Notes: a model not told the origin generated them from the sequence alone. Positions 9,900-18,534 are shown, counted from the first letter of the stretch. The stretch: 64,000 nucleotides of DNA from CAVPCY01 sp963702525 (GCA_963702525.1 CAVPCY010000014.1:141156-205155); one strand, 5' to 3'. Made by a program: numbers and translations.

Positions 9900-10485
9900 G
9901 TGCTTGCAGCAACACATCGTCGCGCTCACCGTGCCGGCCAGCCGGCATATCCCTTCGTCGGCCATCGAGGTCACCGCCGCTAGGATCTTCACCTCGCTCG
10001 TCCCGCTCCATGCTCTTGCACGTCGACGACCTCGAGTTGCTTGGTAGAGCTGCGGCGGGGCTGCGCTTCATCCGCTCCAGCGGAGGGTACTCTGGACTCG
10101 AGCACGAGCTCTTCGCTGCGGCCTGGCCGAACTTGATGAGGTGGACGCGTTCGTCGTCGAGGCCGCAGCGTGCCACGCCGCCGACTTCGCAGTACTCGGA
10201 GAGCCGAGAAGAGCCGGCCTCGCAGCGTGCAGATCGCCCGACGCCGCGCTCTGTGGCTTGCGGCAATACTTACGGCTCGCAGACGGGTACTGCGCCCTCG
10301 GGGGACCCGAGGCCCAGGGAGTCTACGCCGTTTGGACCGAGGACGTGCTCTACCTGGAGTTCGACGAAGTCGGTGCGCCAGACGGCCAGTGCCAGCGTGC
10401 GCGGACCCGTGTCGCCGCGCTCGAGGCGGTCAGCGGGCGCACCGTCTGCGTGGCGAGCTCGAGCGCGCGACGCGGCGCGGCCTGA
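9900..10485 (+). CDS. Hypothetical protein, frame-broken
   Basis: A possible gene of about 190 residues not visible as one open frame. CTAGGAGGCTCCC precedes a GTG at 9900. Reading across breaks near 9910, 10018 and 10135 gives QQHIVALTVPASRHIPSSA, VDDLELLGRAAAGLRFIRSS, GYSGLEHELFAAAWPNL and then the open stretch DEVDAFVVEAAACHAADFAV to a stop at 10485. The joined product is protein-like and the codon use matches the region. No family is recognised. It converges with the OGT remnant on the other strand. Confidence 0.45.
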
Positions 10486-10489
10486 GCCC

Positions 10490-10794
10490 CTAGCAGGCGG
10501 CGCGGCGCCGCCGATCGAACGTCAGATCGATGGGGATGAGATCACTGGCGGCCGGCAACTCGACGCGCTTCACCACTGCGGCGACCCAGTCCGAGTGAAG
10601 CCCCCGATCGGGGAAGAAACCTGAGTTCGGGAAGCGTTGGTCGCGCGCGACAGCATCTCGTGTAGCGAGTCGCCAAGGATGACGTCGACCACGCCGTGCT
10701 CGCTGATCACGACGAGGAGCCGACCGACCGACGTCTCGGCACACTCATAGCGCAACGTGTGCTCTTCTGAACCCTGGAGTGCCGTGTGATGCAT
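10490..10794 (-). pseudogene. Ada/OGT-type DNA methyltransferase, N-terminal remnant without active site
   Basis: From the ATG at 10794 the product reads TLRYECAETSVGRLLVVISE and GVVDVILGDSLHEM, which lines up with the domain that precedes the catalytic part of Ada and OGT alkylguanine-DNA methyltransferases. After a frame jump near 10650 it continues RDQRFPNSGFFP, WVAAVVKRVELPA and LIPIDL. In Ada this last block is followed at once by GTAFQ and the PCHR active-site cysteine; here the frame stops seven or eight residues later. No catalytic domain is seen in any frame downstream. It is therefore a truncated copy rather than only a frame error. Confidence 0.6.
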
Positions 10795-11101
10795 CGTGAA
10801 CCCCCAGAATCGACGACTATCCACAGCATGGGCTCGTTCTTCCGCACAAGTGGTTGCATCGCTCGAAAGCTTCATGAAAGAAGTCCGCGAAATCATCCGC
10901 GTGACCGCTGCAGTACTGGAACGGGAGAGCTGGCCCCGGAGCTCGGCGGTCCCCGGGGCCAGCGGGAGAAGGGGCGTCTTGGTCCTCGAGGCGGAGGTCG
11001 ACGCTCAGGGCAATTGTGATTCGACTGAGCCAGGGATTGGCTTCAGTTCGAAACATGATTGTTGCGAGTTGGTGAAGCGGGGTTCGCCGGAGCGCCTGGT
11101 C
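10795..11101. other. Intergenic stretch, no gene recognised
   Basis: About 307 bases between the OGT remnant and the small gene after thrC. Open frames exist on both strands but none gives a recognisable protein, and no RNA gene or clear hairpin was found. Confidence 0.5.
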
Positions 11102-11341
11102 CTACTCCACCGTCCCGAACCGCCGGCTCCAGCCGTGCCCGACGATCGCGGAGTTGAGCTGGTCCGAGAGGCGCTGCCGCGTGTAGGGGCCAGGCGGCAG
11201 GTTGTCGACTATGGTGCGGATGTCGTCGCCGACGTCGAGCGCCTCGGCCCGGATGACCACGTCGAGGCGCGAGACGCGTCTGGTGTCTCGGAACAGGGAG
11301 TCGAGCAGGCGGCCGAGAAGCTCCCGGTCTTCCTCAGCCAC
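11102..11341 (-). CDS. Small conserved-looking protein, translationally coupled to thrC
   Basis: A 79-residue product starting at GTG 11341, which overlaps the thrC stop by eight bases. It begins VAEEDRELLGRLLDSLF and is charged and soluble, with LDVVIRAEALDVGDDIRTIV and an ending GHGWSRRFGTVE. No known domain is recognised. Direct overlap with thrC argues for co-translation and a real gene. A longer frame upstream only overlaps thrC and is not needed. Confidence 0.6.
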   Translation of the reverse strand: MAEEDRELLGRLLDSLFRDTRRVSRLDVVIRAEALDVGDDIRTIVDNLPPGPYTRQRLSDQLNSAIVGHGWSRRFGTVE

Positions 11342-12887
11342 GCGAGCCGAGCCACTCTCGAATCGTGTTCTCGACGCTTTCGCGGCCGGAATCGACGACG
11401 GCGCTGAAGCGCACTTCCGCCGCATCGAGTCCTGCGAGCGCAGCGGGAACGGCGGCCGCGCCGGGCGCCATCTGTGTGACGCGGCCAAGCAGTTCCACGC
11501 CCGTCATGCCGTCGTACTCGGAGGGCAGCGCCTCGCCGTAGCCCACCCCGAGCAGCGCCTTGAGCACGTCGGCTCCGAACTTCGCCCAGTGGGCCGTCGC
11601 CACGACAAGCACCGGGTTGTCGCTGCGGAGACGCTCGGCGACCTCCCACGCGACCGCCGTGTGTGGATCGAGCAGGTAGCCGGTCTCGTCGAAGACGCGC
11701 TTCACCGTCGCCAGCGAATCGTCGTTGGTGACGTAGTCGCCTGCGAGCACCCCGCGGATCGCCTTGAACGTATCGGGATCGACTCGGAAGCGGCCCTCGC
11801 TCGCGAGTTGCCCCATCCACTCGCGCACCTGCTCGGCACTGGACAGGTGGTAGAGCAAGCGCTCGAGGTTGCTGGAGACCAGGATGTCCATCGACGGCGA
11901 GGGGGTGGTGACGAACTCGCGCTGCGAGACGTCGTAAAGCCCCGTCGCGATGAAGTCGGCCAGCACGTTGTTCTCGTTGCTCGCGCATATCAGTCGCCCG
12001 ATGGGCACGCCCATCTGCTGCGCGTAGTAGCCGCCCAGGATGTTGCCGAAGTTGCCGGTGGGCACGCATACGTCCATCGGCTCGCCGGCCTTCACGCCGC
12101 CGCTGGCGACCATGTCGGCATACGCGCTCGCGTAGTAGACGATCTGCGGCATGAGCCTGCCCCAGTTGATGGAGTTCGCGCTTGAGAGGCGCAGCCGCTT
12201 CGCCGTGTGCAGCCACTCGGCGAACTCGGCGTCGCCGAACGCCTCCTTGACGGCGCTTTGGCAGTCGTCGAAGTTCCCGCGAACCCCGAAGACGGTCACG
12301 TTCGCTCCGTGCTGGGTGACCATCTGCTTGCGCTGGATGTCCGAGACACCCTCGGACGGATAGAACACGACCACCTTCGCGTGCTCGCGGTCTGCGAAGC
12401 CTTCGAGGGCGGCCTTGCCGGTGTCACCGCTCGTGGCCACGAGGACGAGGAAGTCGTCGGCGATCTCGCCACGCTGCTGCCCCCGCTTCACGGCCTCCGA
12501 GAAGAACAGCGGCATGCACTGGAGCGCGATGTCTTTGAACGCGCTCGTCGGGCCGTGCCACAGCTCGAGCACGTGCGTGTCGCCAGCGACCTCTTCAACC
12601 GGCGCGACACGCGGGTCGTCCCACTGGCTCCCGTACGCCTGGCGCATGAGCGTATCGATCCGCTCGGCAGGCAGGTCCACGCGGAACCTCGAGAAGATGG
12701 CGGCCGCGCGACGCCAGTACGGCATGGAGGACAGAGCCAGGATCTCGCTCAGGCTCAGGTTGGGCAGCGCTTCGGGAACGAAGAGACCACCTCCCGGCGC
12801 CATGCCGGCGATGATGACGTCCGTGAATGTGGGGTGCGCGGCGGTGCTGAGTCCGCGCGTGTCGGCGTATCGAGTGACGATCTTCAT
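11334..12887 (-). CDS. thrC: Threonine synthase
   Basis: An intact 517-residue PLP enzyme that converts O-phosphohomoserine to threonine. It is the long, E. coli/fungal-type threonine synthase, starting MKIVTRYADTRG. The PLP lysine lies in GPTSAFKDIALQ, the phosphate-binding block is VATSGDTGKAALEGF, and SINWGRLMPQIVYY and VPTGNFGNILGGYYA are strong family blocks. No Shine-Dalgarno is evident. A TAGAAT box seven bases before the ATG suggests a leaderless transcript. A phosphoglycerate-mutase-like gene of the class proposed as homoserine kinase lies 4 kb away. Confidence 0.96.
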   Translation of the reverse strand: MKIVTRYADTRGLSTAAHPTFTDVIIAGMAPGGGLFVPEALPNLSLSEILALSSMPYWRRAAAIFSRFRVDLPAERIDTLMRQAYGSQWDDPRVAPVEEVAGDTHVLELWHGPTSAFKDIALQCMPLFFSEAVKRGQQRGEIADDFLVLVATSGDTGKAALEGFADREHAKVVVFYPSEGVSDIQRKQMVTQHGANVTVFGVRGNFDDCQSAVKEAFGDAEFAEWLHTAKRLRLSSANSINWGRLMPQIVYYASAYADMVASGGVKAGEPMDVCVPTGNFGNILGGYYAQQMGVPIGRLICASNENNVLADFIATGLYDVSQREFVTTPSPSMDILVSSNLERLLYHLSSAEQVREWMGQLASEGRFRVDPDTFKAIRGVLAGDYVTNDDSLATVKRVFDETGYLLDPHTAVAWEVAERLRSDNPVLVVATAHWAKFGADVLKALLGVGYGEALPSEYDGMTGVELLGRVTQMAPGAAAVPAALAGLDAAEVRFSAVVDSGRESVENTIREWLGSRG

Positions 12888-12893
12888 GCGGCT

Positions 12894-12899
12894 GATTCT
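12894..12899 (-). promoter_or_regulatory. Possible -10 box of a leaderless thrC promoter
   Basis: On the minus strand TAGAAT ends seven bases before the thrC ATG. That spacing puts the transcription start at or near the start codon, as in leaderless actinobacterial mRNAs. A matching -35 box is not convincing. Confidence 0.35.
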
Positions 12900-12931
12900 A
12901 CCGAAAGCGGGACGGAAGGGTCGCCGCCGCC

Positions 12932-13454
12932 TTACGGGACCGTCGGCAGAGTGCTGGGTGTCATCCCCTGATCGGTTCCGGGCACGGTTCCGGGCAGTCC
13001 GCTCGGAACGGTACCGGGAACGACGCCACCGCTCGCAGGAACGGACCCCGGCGGTGCGCCTTCGCCCTCACCCGGCACCCACACCATACGCCCGTCCTTG
13101 AGGCGATACACGGTACCCACGGGTATACCGGTGCCCTGGGCCTGCGCGCTCGTCGACTTCAGGCGATCGATGCGCTGGCCCTCCTTGGTGATGATCTCCA
13201 TGTTCGCCGTGCCGGGGTTCTTCACGATCGTGACGCTCTCTTCGGAGAGCAACTCGTTGAGCCCGAAGCCCGTCAACGCCAAGGACGAGGAAGCCCACGC
13301 CGATGAGGATGGCGACGTCGAAGAGGTTGCCCAGGGACTCCATGGGATCGGGCTGGTTGTCGCCGAGCCCGGTGCGCGAGCGCATGAACGCCAGGCGCCG
13401 TCCACTCGACAGGAAGCGCCCTGCAGGCCCGCTCGGTGTCTCGTTGCCGAACAT
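12932..13454 (-). CDS. DUF2149 family membrane protein, one frame break
   Basis: A single-helix membrane protein: a short cytoplasmic N-terminus, then DPMESLGNLFDVAILIGVGF and a hydrophobic stretch, then an external part with VTIVKNPGTANMEIITKEGQ and GTGIPVGTVYRLKDGRMVWV, which I recognise as DUF2149. The last 45 residues are Pro/Gly/Val-rich (PSGLPGTVPGT repeats), like a wall-spanning linker. One extra G near 13280 breaks the frame. The topology resembles ExbD/TolR. It is the third gene of a tight operon, starting five bases after the ExbB-like gene, so the two probably form one complex. Confidence 0.75.
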
Positions 13455-13459
13455 CCGCC

Positions 13460-14092
13460 CTACGCCCCGGCCCGCTCGAGGACGTACTCGAGGTCGCTCA
13501 GATCCTGGGTGTACGCCCGCTCACGGGCGAGCGAGACGAGAAACGCGATCAAACCGATCAGCAGACCGACGACCGTGGTCGAGAAGGCGATGATGAGGTT
13601 GGCGGAGAGCGTCTTCACGTCGCCCGCGGCAAGGGCGACTAGTGCCGGGCTGATGGGGATGAGGGTACCCATCAGGCCCAGGATAGGGCCGATGCGAATG
13701 AAGATCCGGGTGCGGTCCAGCAGTCTGGCTGCGACCTGCTCGGTGTCGGTGAGCACCTTGAGGGCCCGAAGCCGCGTCACGCCCTGAGCCGAGAGTGCGT
13801 CGACAGCTCCGACCAGGACCGGACCCCAGTTGAACCGCGCGAGGGCGTCGCCGACCTTCACCGGGTCATCGGCGCTTGCGAGTTCGAGTGCGACCGATTC
13901 GATGTCGAGCCCCCGCCGTGCCTTGCGGCGCTTCCACGCCTCCCAGCTGTAGGCGCCCGCCTGGTACACGATCCAGATCAGCGCGAACACCTCGGCGAAC
14001 AGGACCGGGTAGAGCAGTATCGTCGCAACGGCTTGGATGATGCGCTGCGGGTTGGACAGGAAGAACCCCACCCGTTCGGCGAAGCTGCCCAT
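13460..14092 (-). CDS. MotA/TolQ/ExbB-type proton channel protein
   Basis: A 210-residue protein with three transmembrane segments: one near residues 18-48 (ILLYPVLFAEVFALIWIVYQ) and a pair at about 140-200. The pair includes the family core RIGPILGLMGTLIPISPALV and LIIAFSTTVVGLLIGLIAFL. Members of this family turn proton flow into movement of a partner with an external domain. Here the partner is probably the DUF2149 protein. The start directly follows the stop of the propeller gene upstream. No TonB or TolA is present, so what is driven is unknown. Confidence 0.88.
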   Translation of the reverse strand: MGSFAERVGFFLSNPQRIIQAVATILLYPVLFAEVFALIWIVYQAGAYSWEAWKRRKARRGLDIESVALELASADDPVKVGDALARFNWGPVLVGAVDALSAQGVTRLRALKVLTDTEQVAARLLDRTRIFIRIGPILGLMGTLIPISPALVALAAGDVKTLSANLIIAFSTTVVGLLIGLIAFLVSLARERAYTQDLSDLEYVLERAGA

Positions 14093-15874
14093 CTACACAC
14101 TCCTTGTCAGGATGGACTTCAAGGCGCTGAGTGCGCCGCTTGTCGCTTGTGACAGCGTAGTCGAAGCGAGCCCCAGACTGTAGACCGTCGTGAGCAGCAG
14201 CAGCGCGGCTGCCGTGCCGGCGGCTTCGATCGGCAGCCCGCCCAGGCCCTTGGTGTCTTTGGTCGAGCCGGCTCCCGTCACCCGTTGCATCAGGAAGCCC
14301 GCGTAGACCGTCGCTTGTGCGACGCCGGGCGTGGCGCTGCCCTGCGGAAGCGCCACGGCTGCGCCGGCGGACTTCGCCGCGGCCGACGTCCCGGTGGTGC
14401 CGGGGGCATAGGGGCCGAACACCAGAGGGCCTCCGTACAGGGCGGAGGTGTTGGTTCCTCCGGTTGTCGCCGACTTGGGGACGATGTTGTATGTGACCTG
14501 TACCACGTTGAGTTGCGGGGTCACGTAGCGATTCGAGGTCGACAGGTCGGTGCGGACACGAAGGCTCGTCGCCAGCAGCCCTGTCGGGAAGACTACGGAG
14601 GGTCCGCCGACCGCACGCCAGGTGCCCCCATTGACCGAGTACTGCAGCTTCACCGCGGTACGGTCCGGCCTGACCGCGAATGCCTCGATCCGAGTGATCT
14701 GCTTGGTTACTCCGGGCGTACCCAGGTCGAGCGGGTCGGTGGTGTAGCGCCCCGAGCCTGCGGTACCGATCTCGATGAGCCGCTTGTTCGCCTGGTCGGC
14801 GATGAGCGTCGTACCTTTGGAGGTGACGAAGGCGGTCTGCGGGGACGACAACGCTCCCACCGAGCCGATGCTCGTCGTATCGATGCGCTCCGCTTTGCCC
14901 TGGGGATCGATCTTCAGGAGGCGCGCATTGTCCCGGTCCACGATCAGCGTGGTGCCGTCCGTCTGGCGCTGAGCGGATGTGGGTCCTCTGAGGTGGGACA
15001 TGTCCGAGCCTGCTTGACCCGACTTGCCGAACTGCCACACGGTAGACCCGGAGGGGTCCACCTGCAGCACGCGATGCCCACCGGCATCGGCTATGAGCGT
15101 GTGCCCGTTGGACAGCCGCTGCGCCTGCATCGGGCCGGCAAGCCTGCCTGCGCCGACACCAGACACCCCGTCTGCGCCGTAGCGCCACACGATGCTCGAG
15201 GCGGAGTACCCGTTGTTAGGCTGACTCGCGTCGTAGTCCGAGGAGCGCACCTCGATGACGCGGTAGCCGCCGTTCGAGTCCACGATCAGGGTGTTGCCGG
15301 CGCCGGTGCGCACCGCGTAGACGGGATCGACGAGCCGACCCGCTTCGAGCCCGGCCGTGCCGTCGCCATAGCGCCACACCACCCGCTTCGCCGAATCGAC
15401 CTCGATCACCGATCCGGAACCGCGGTCGGTGATCAGTGTGTGGCCATTGGAAAGCCGCTGTGCGGAGTAAGGGGCCGCGAGTGACGAATCGTTTCCCGAG
15501 CTGTAGCGCCACACGACAGACCCGGACGGGCCGTACTCGACGACGGCGCGGCCGTTGGTGTCCGCGACGAGCGTGTTCCCGTTTGAGAGCCGTTGAGCCG
15601 TTCGGGGGTCGAACGATGGAGAGCTGCCCTTGAACTCCCAGACCTTCACGCGGTCGAGCAGGATGGCGTGCTTGGAGTTGATCTTGGCGCGGACCAGGCC
15701 CCTACCCACGGTACCGCCGAACTTCTTCGATCCGCCCTCTGACCACGTGTAGGCCGCGTGCGCTGTCACCGGCGCAGCGGCCGCAAGCATCACAGCCGCG
15801 ATGGTTGCGGCCACGAGGACCCGCATGCGGGTGTTCGAGCGCAGGTTCGTGGCGATGTGTATGTGGGTTGACAC
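14093..15874 (-). CDS. Secreted six-repeat beta-propeller protein with C-terminal membrane anchor
   Basis: A 593-residue exported protein. A signal peptide (RVLVAATIAAVMLAAAAPV) is followed by six repeats of the type AQRLSNGHTLIAD at roughly residues 90-360, each preceded by a SIVWRYG or VWQFG strand. This predicts a six-bladed NHL/PQQ-like propeller. A separate beta domain follows (VKLQYSVNGGTWRAVG, about 400). A single hydrophobic helix near residues 550-575 (AAALLLLTTVYSLGL) and a short basic tail could anchor it. Its stop abuts the ExbB-like start, so the three genes form one transcript. The ligand is unknown. The GTG at 15874 is used; an ATG at 15826 is possible. Confidence 0.75.
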   Translation of the reverse strand: MSTHIHIATNLRSNTRMRVLVAATIAAVMLAAAAPVTAHAAYTWSEGGSKKFGGTVGRGLVRAKINSKHAILLDRVKVWEFKGSSPSFDPRTAQRLSNGNTLVADTNGRAVVEYGPSGSVVWRYSSGNDSSLAAPYSAQRLSNGHTLITDRGSGSVIEVDSAKRVVWRYGDGTAGLEAGRLVDPVYAVRTGAGNTLIVDSNGGYRVIEVRSSDYDASQPNNGYSASSIVWRYGADGVSGVGAGRLAGPMQAQRLSNGHTLIADAGGHRVLQVDPSGSTVWQFGKSGQAGSDMSHLRGPTSAQRQTDGTTLIVDRDNARLLKIDPQGKAERIDTTSIGSVGALSSPQTAFVTSKGTTLIADQANKRLIEIGTAGSGRYTTDPLDLGTPGVTKQITRIEAFAVRPDRTAVKLQYSVNGGTWRAVGGPSVVFPTGLLATSLRVRTDLSTSNRYVTPQLNVVQVTYNIVPKSATTGGTNTSALYGGPLVFGPYAPGTTGTSAAAKSAGAAVALPQGSATPGVAQATVYAGFLMQRVTGAGSTKDTKGLGGLPIEAAGTAAALLLLTTVYSLGLASTTLSQATSGALSALKSILTRSV

Positions 15875-16096
15875 CGGGCTCTTCGTGTTCCCTCGGCTAG
15901 AATGCCGGTCGCCCTCGCGGCTCCCGGACGGAGCGCCGGTCTTGCACCCGACTCTCCGCGCACGTCAGAAGCATGTATCGGTCCATCTTCGCGCTTACTG
16001 GATTCTACCGCCCCGCGTCCACAGAAACCCCACGCGCGGGCGGTTCGGCATGCGATGGTGAACTGCCGCGACTCTGGCCGTCGGTGCTCCTTTCGC

Positions 16097-16621
16097 TCAG
16101 GGCGCCAGCTCCTCGGCCAGCATGTCCATGAGCAGGTTGTCGTGCCAGACGCCGTCGGGCCCAAGCTCGTAGTTCCTGGCGACGCCGATCGGCCGGAAGC
16201 CTACCTTCTCGTAGACGTGTATCGCGCGCTGGTTCGTGGTGGCCGGATCGATCGTCAGGCGGTGGTGGCCGCGCTCGCCGACAAGCCAGCCGGCGAGCAC
16301 TTTGAGCGCGCTCGTGCCCACGCCCCGCCCGACGTTTCCCGCGAGCAGGCCGATGTCGATGGAGGCCGCATGGTAGGAGGGGTCGAGCTGCTCCTCGAAT
16401 GCGATCACACCCGCGGCACGGTCGTCCACATCGATGACGAGCACGTGGTAGTCGGGATCGTCGAACCACTCCATGATGGTGTTCGCGTCATCGCCCCACC
16501 ATGGGCCCGCCTCGGGGTCGGACGCGAGCGCGGACGCGAGCTTCGCGATCTCGCCTGAGGCAGGTGGTCTCAGCGTGACTGGTCCCTCGATGGTGGGCAG
16601 ATGGTTCAGCGGTGGGTGCAT
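16097..16621 (-). CDS. GNAT acetyltransferase, AAC(6')-like
   Basis: A 174-residue acetyltransferase starting at ATG 16621, behind GAGGAGACCGCC. It has the GNAT acetyl-CoA loop GNVGRGVGTSAL and the AAC(6')-type blocks WWGDDANTIMEWFDD, GVIAFEEQLDPSYHAASIDI and NQRAIHVYEKVGFRPIG. Aminoglycoside 6'-acetyltransferases share this plan, but many chromosomal relatives act on other amines, so resistance should not be assumed. It is divergent from the phosphoglycerate mutase gene with 63 bases between them. Confidence 0.82.
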   Translation of the reverse strand: MHPPLNHLPTIEGPVTLRPPASGEIAKLASALASDPEAGPWWGDDANTIMEWFDDPDYHVLVIDVDDRAAGVIAFEEQLDPSYHAASIDIGLLAGNVGRGVGTSALKVLAGWLVGERGHHRLTIDPATTNQRAIHVYEKVGFRPIGVARNYELGPDGVWHDNLLMDMLAEELAP

Positions 16622-16684
16622 GGCGGTCTCCTCGGTCTGGCTGGTACGCTCTCTTCGGTAAGTGACTACCCTCGAGGGGGGCGC

Positions 16685-17866
16685 GTGAAGTACGTGGTGA
16701 TCATCTTGGACGGCGCTTCGGGGTGGCCGCTGTCCGAGCTGGGAGGCAAGACGACGCTCGAGGCGGCGTCCACGCCCCATCTCGACGCCCTGGCTCGGAC
16801 CGGCCGCGTAGGGCTGGCACAGACGGTACCGGAGGGCGCTGAACCCTCATCGGCCGCGGCGTGCACGTCGATCCTGGGCTACGATCCTGTCGCCGACTTC
16901 GTGGGCAGAGGCGCGATCGAGGCCGCGAGCATGGGCATCGAGCTCGCAGCCGACGAAGTCGCTTTGCGCTTGAACCTCGTCCACATCGCCGATGGCGCGA
17001 TGGCCAGCTACTCGTGTGGCCACATCACCACGGGCGAGTCCCACGCGATCGTGGCCGATCTTGCCAAAGCGCTCGACGACGAGACGTTTCGCCTGTATCC
17101 AGGGGTCGCGTACCGGCACATCTTGGTGGTGAAGGGCGCGCCCGAGGTGTTGGAATGCGCCTACACACCGCCACACGACATCTCCGACAAGCCGGCGTCA
17201 CCGAATCTGCCGAGCGGTCCCGGCAGCGAGATGCTGCGAGAGTACATGCAGCGCGCTCGCGAAGTGCTGCGCTCGAGCCGGGCCAACCTGAGACGGGCCG
17301 AGGCCGGCGCGCTTCAAGCGACCGACGTCTGGCCGTTCTGGCCCGGCGTAAGACCCGCCGGGATGGTTCCCTTCTTCGAGAAGCGAGGAGTCCGGGCCGC
17401 GATGACCAGCGGCGTCGACCTGCTCAACGGACTGGCCGTGCTGGCCGGTATCGAGCGCCTGGAGATCGCGGGAGTCACCGACGGGTCCGACACGGACTAC
17501 GCCGCTCAAGCCGCGGGGGCGCTTTCCTCTCTGGCCGACAACGACCTGGTGGTCATCCACGTGGAGTCGCCGGACGAGGAAGGTCACGCCGGATCGGCCT
17601 CGGGCAAGATCGCTGCGATCGAGGCGATCGACCGCGAGATCGTGAAGGCGGTTCGTGCGTGCACCGAGGAGCTGCGAATCCTCGCGATGCCGGACCACCC
17701 GACACCCACCGCACTCAAGACCCACGTCGGCGAGCCGGTCCCGTTCATCGTGTGGGGTACTGGCATCGCGCACAATGGGGCGCTGGCCTACGGCGAGAGT
17801 GCGGCGGCATCGACGGGGCTGGTGCTCGATCCCGGACGACGGGTCATGGACTTGCTGCTCGGCTAG
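16685..17866 (+). CDS. apgM: Cofactor-independent phosphoglycerate mutase, archaeal type (or homoserine kinase-like)
   Basis: A 393-residue member of the alkaline phosphatase superfamily, starting at GTG 16685 behind GAGGGGGG. The metal site is VIILDGASGWP; the nucleophile serine lies in AEPSSAAACTSILGYDP; and VVIHVESPDEEGHAG and LAMPDHPTPT supply the other metal ligands. ApgM interconverts 3- and 2-phosphoglycerate. A bacterial subgroup of this family has been proposed to act as homoserine kinase because it clusters with threonine genes. thrC is 4 kb away and no thrB is in the window, so both roles stay open. Confidence 0.85.
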   Translation: MKYVVIILDGASGWPLSELGGKTTLEAASTPHLDALARTGRVGLAQTVPEGAEPSSAAACTSILGYDPVADFVGRGAIEAASMGIELAADEVALRLNLVHIADGAMASYSCGHITTGESHAIVADLAKALDDETFRLYPGVAYRHILVVKGAPEVLECAYTPPHDISDKPASPNLPSGPGSEMLREYMQRAREVLRSSRANLRRAEAGALQATDVWPFWPGVRPAGMVPFFEKRGVRAAMTSGVDLLNGLAVLAGIERLEIAGVTDGSDTDYAAQAAGALSSLADNDLVVIHVESPDEEGHAGSASGKIAAIEAIDREIVKAVRACTEELRILAMPDHPTPTALKTHVGEPVPFIVWGTGIAHNGALAYGESAAASTGLVLDPGRRVMDLLLG

Positions 17867-17884
17867 GACGCCGTTCGGTGCCGA

Positions 17885-18499
17885 TCAGATCTTCCCGGCG
17901 AGCACCCTTCCCAGCGACTCGGCCTTGTCGCACTCCCAGATGTCGAGCTCCGGCCTGACCCACGTTCCCGAGACGGCGAGCGACCCGATCGTGCGGATAC
18001 CGCCTGACCCGAGCGACCTGCGGAGTTCGCGCATCGGACCGGTGTTGTAGCCGAAGAACGTGGCGATGGGTTCTGGGGCCGCGGTGGCCGTGATGATCAC
18101 GGCCCGCTTGGCGGCACGGGCCTCCGGGGTCCGGGGGACTTCGGCTTCCGAGAACCCCGGCAGACGCAGTTGGCCGTTGGAGGCGAAGTAGCTGGCGAGC
18201 CTGTCCAGGATCGCCTGCATGTGTCGCTCGGCCTTGCGAAAGTAGGAGGGGACTCCGAAGATCACGCCGTCACAGGCTGCGATCTTCTCGGCAAGATCGG
18301 GCAGATCGTCGTCGATCTTGCAGGTGCCGGTCAGTCGGCACATCTTGCAGCCGGTGCAGAAGCGTATGTCGTGGTCGGCGAGACGCACTCGCTCGACCGT
18401 CGCGCCTGCAGCCTCCGCCGAACAGGCGGCCAGCTCGACCGAGCGGCTGAGCGGTCCGCGCCCTTGGCTCGCGTCGATGGCGATTATCCTCACGCCCAA
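17885..18499 (-). CDS. NADPH-dependent FMN reductase / iron-sulfur flavoprotein-like
   Basis: A 204-residue flavodoxin-fold protein. The FMN phosphate loop is DASQGRGPLSRSVE and the second flavin loop is GVIFGVPSYFRKAE. Between them is a compact cysteine cluster, FCTGCKMCRLTGTCKIDDD, the pattern that binds a [4Fe-4S] cluster in Isf-type flavoproteins. Such proteins move electrons from ferredoxin or NAD(P)H, often for oxygen or peroxide defence in anaerobes. The partner is unknown. It converges on the phosphoglycerate mutase gene. Confidence 0.85.
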   Translation of the reverse strand: MGVRIIAIDASQGRGPLSRSVELAACSAEAAGATVERVRLADHDIRFCTGCKMCRLTGTCKIDDDLPDLAEKIAACDGVIFGVPSYFRKAERHMQAILDRLASYFASNGQLRLPGFSEAEVPRTPEARAAKRAVIITATAAPEPIATFFGYNTGPMRELRRSLGSGGIRTIGSLAVSGTWVRPELDIWECDKAESLGRVLAGKI

Positions 18500-18534
18500 C
18501 CCCTCTCGTCAGGCCGACTCCATAGTACGCCGGC

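Noticed and set aside
11202..12185. A 327-codon plus-strand frame opposite thrC
   Set aside because: A shadow of the high-GC thrC gene, with no recognisable protein features.
16097..16621. Aminoglycoside resistance gene
   Set aside because: The AAC(6')-like blocks are real, but many chromosomal GNAT proteins share them; resistance cannot be claimed from sequence alone.
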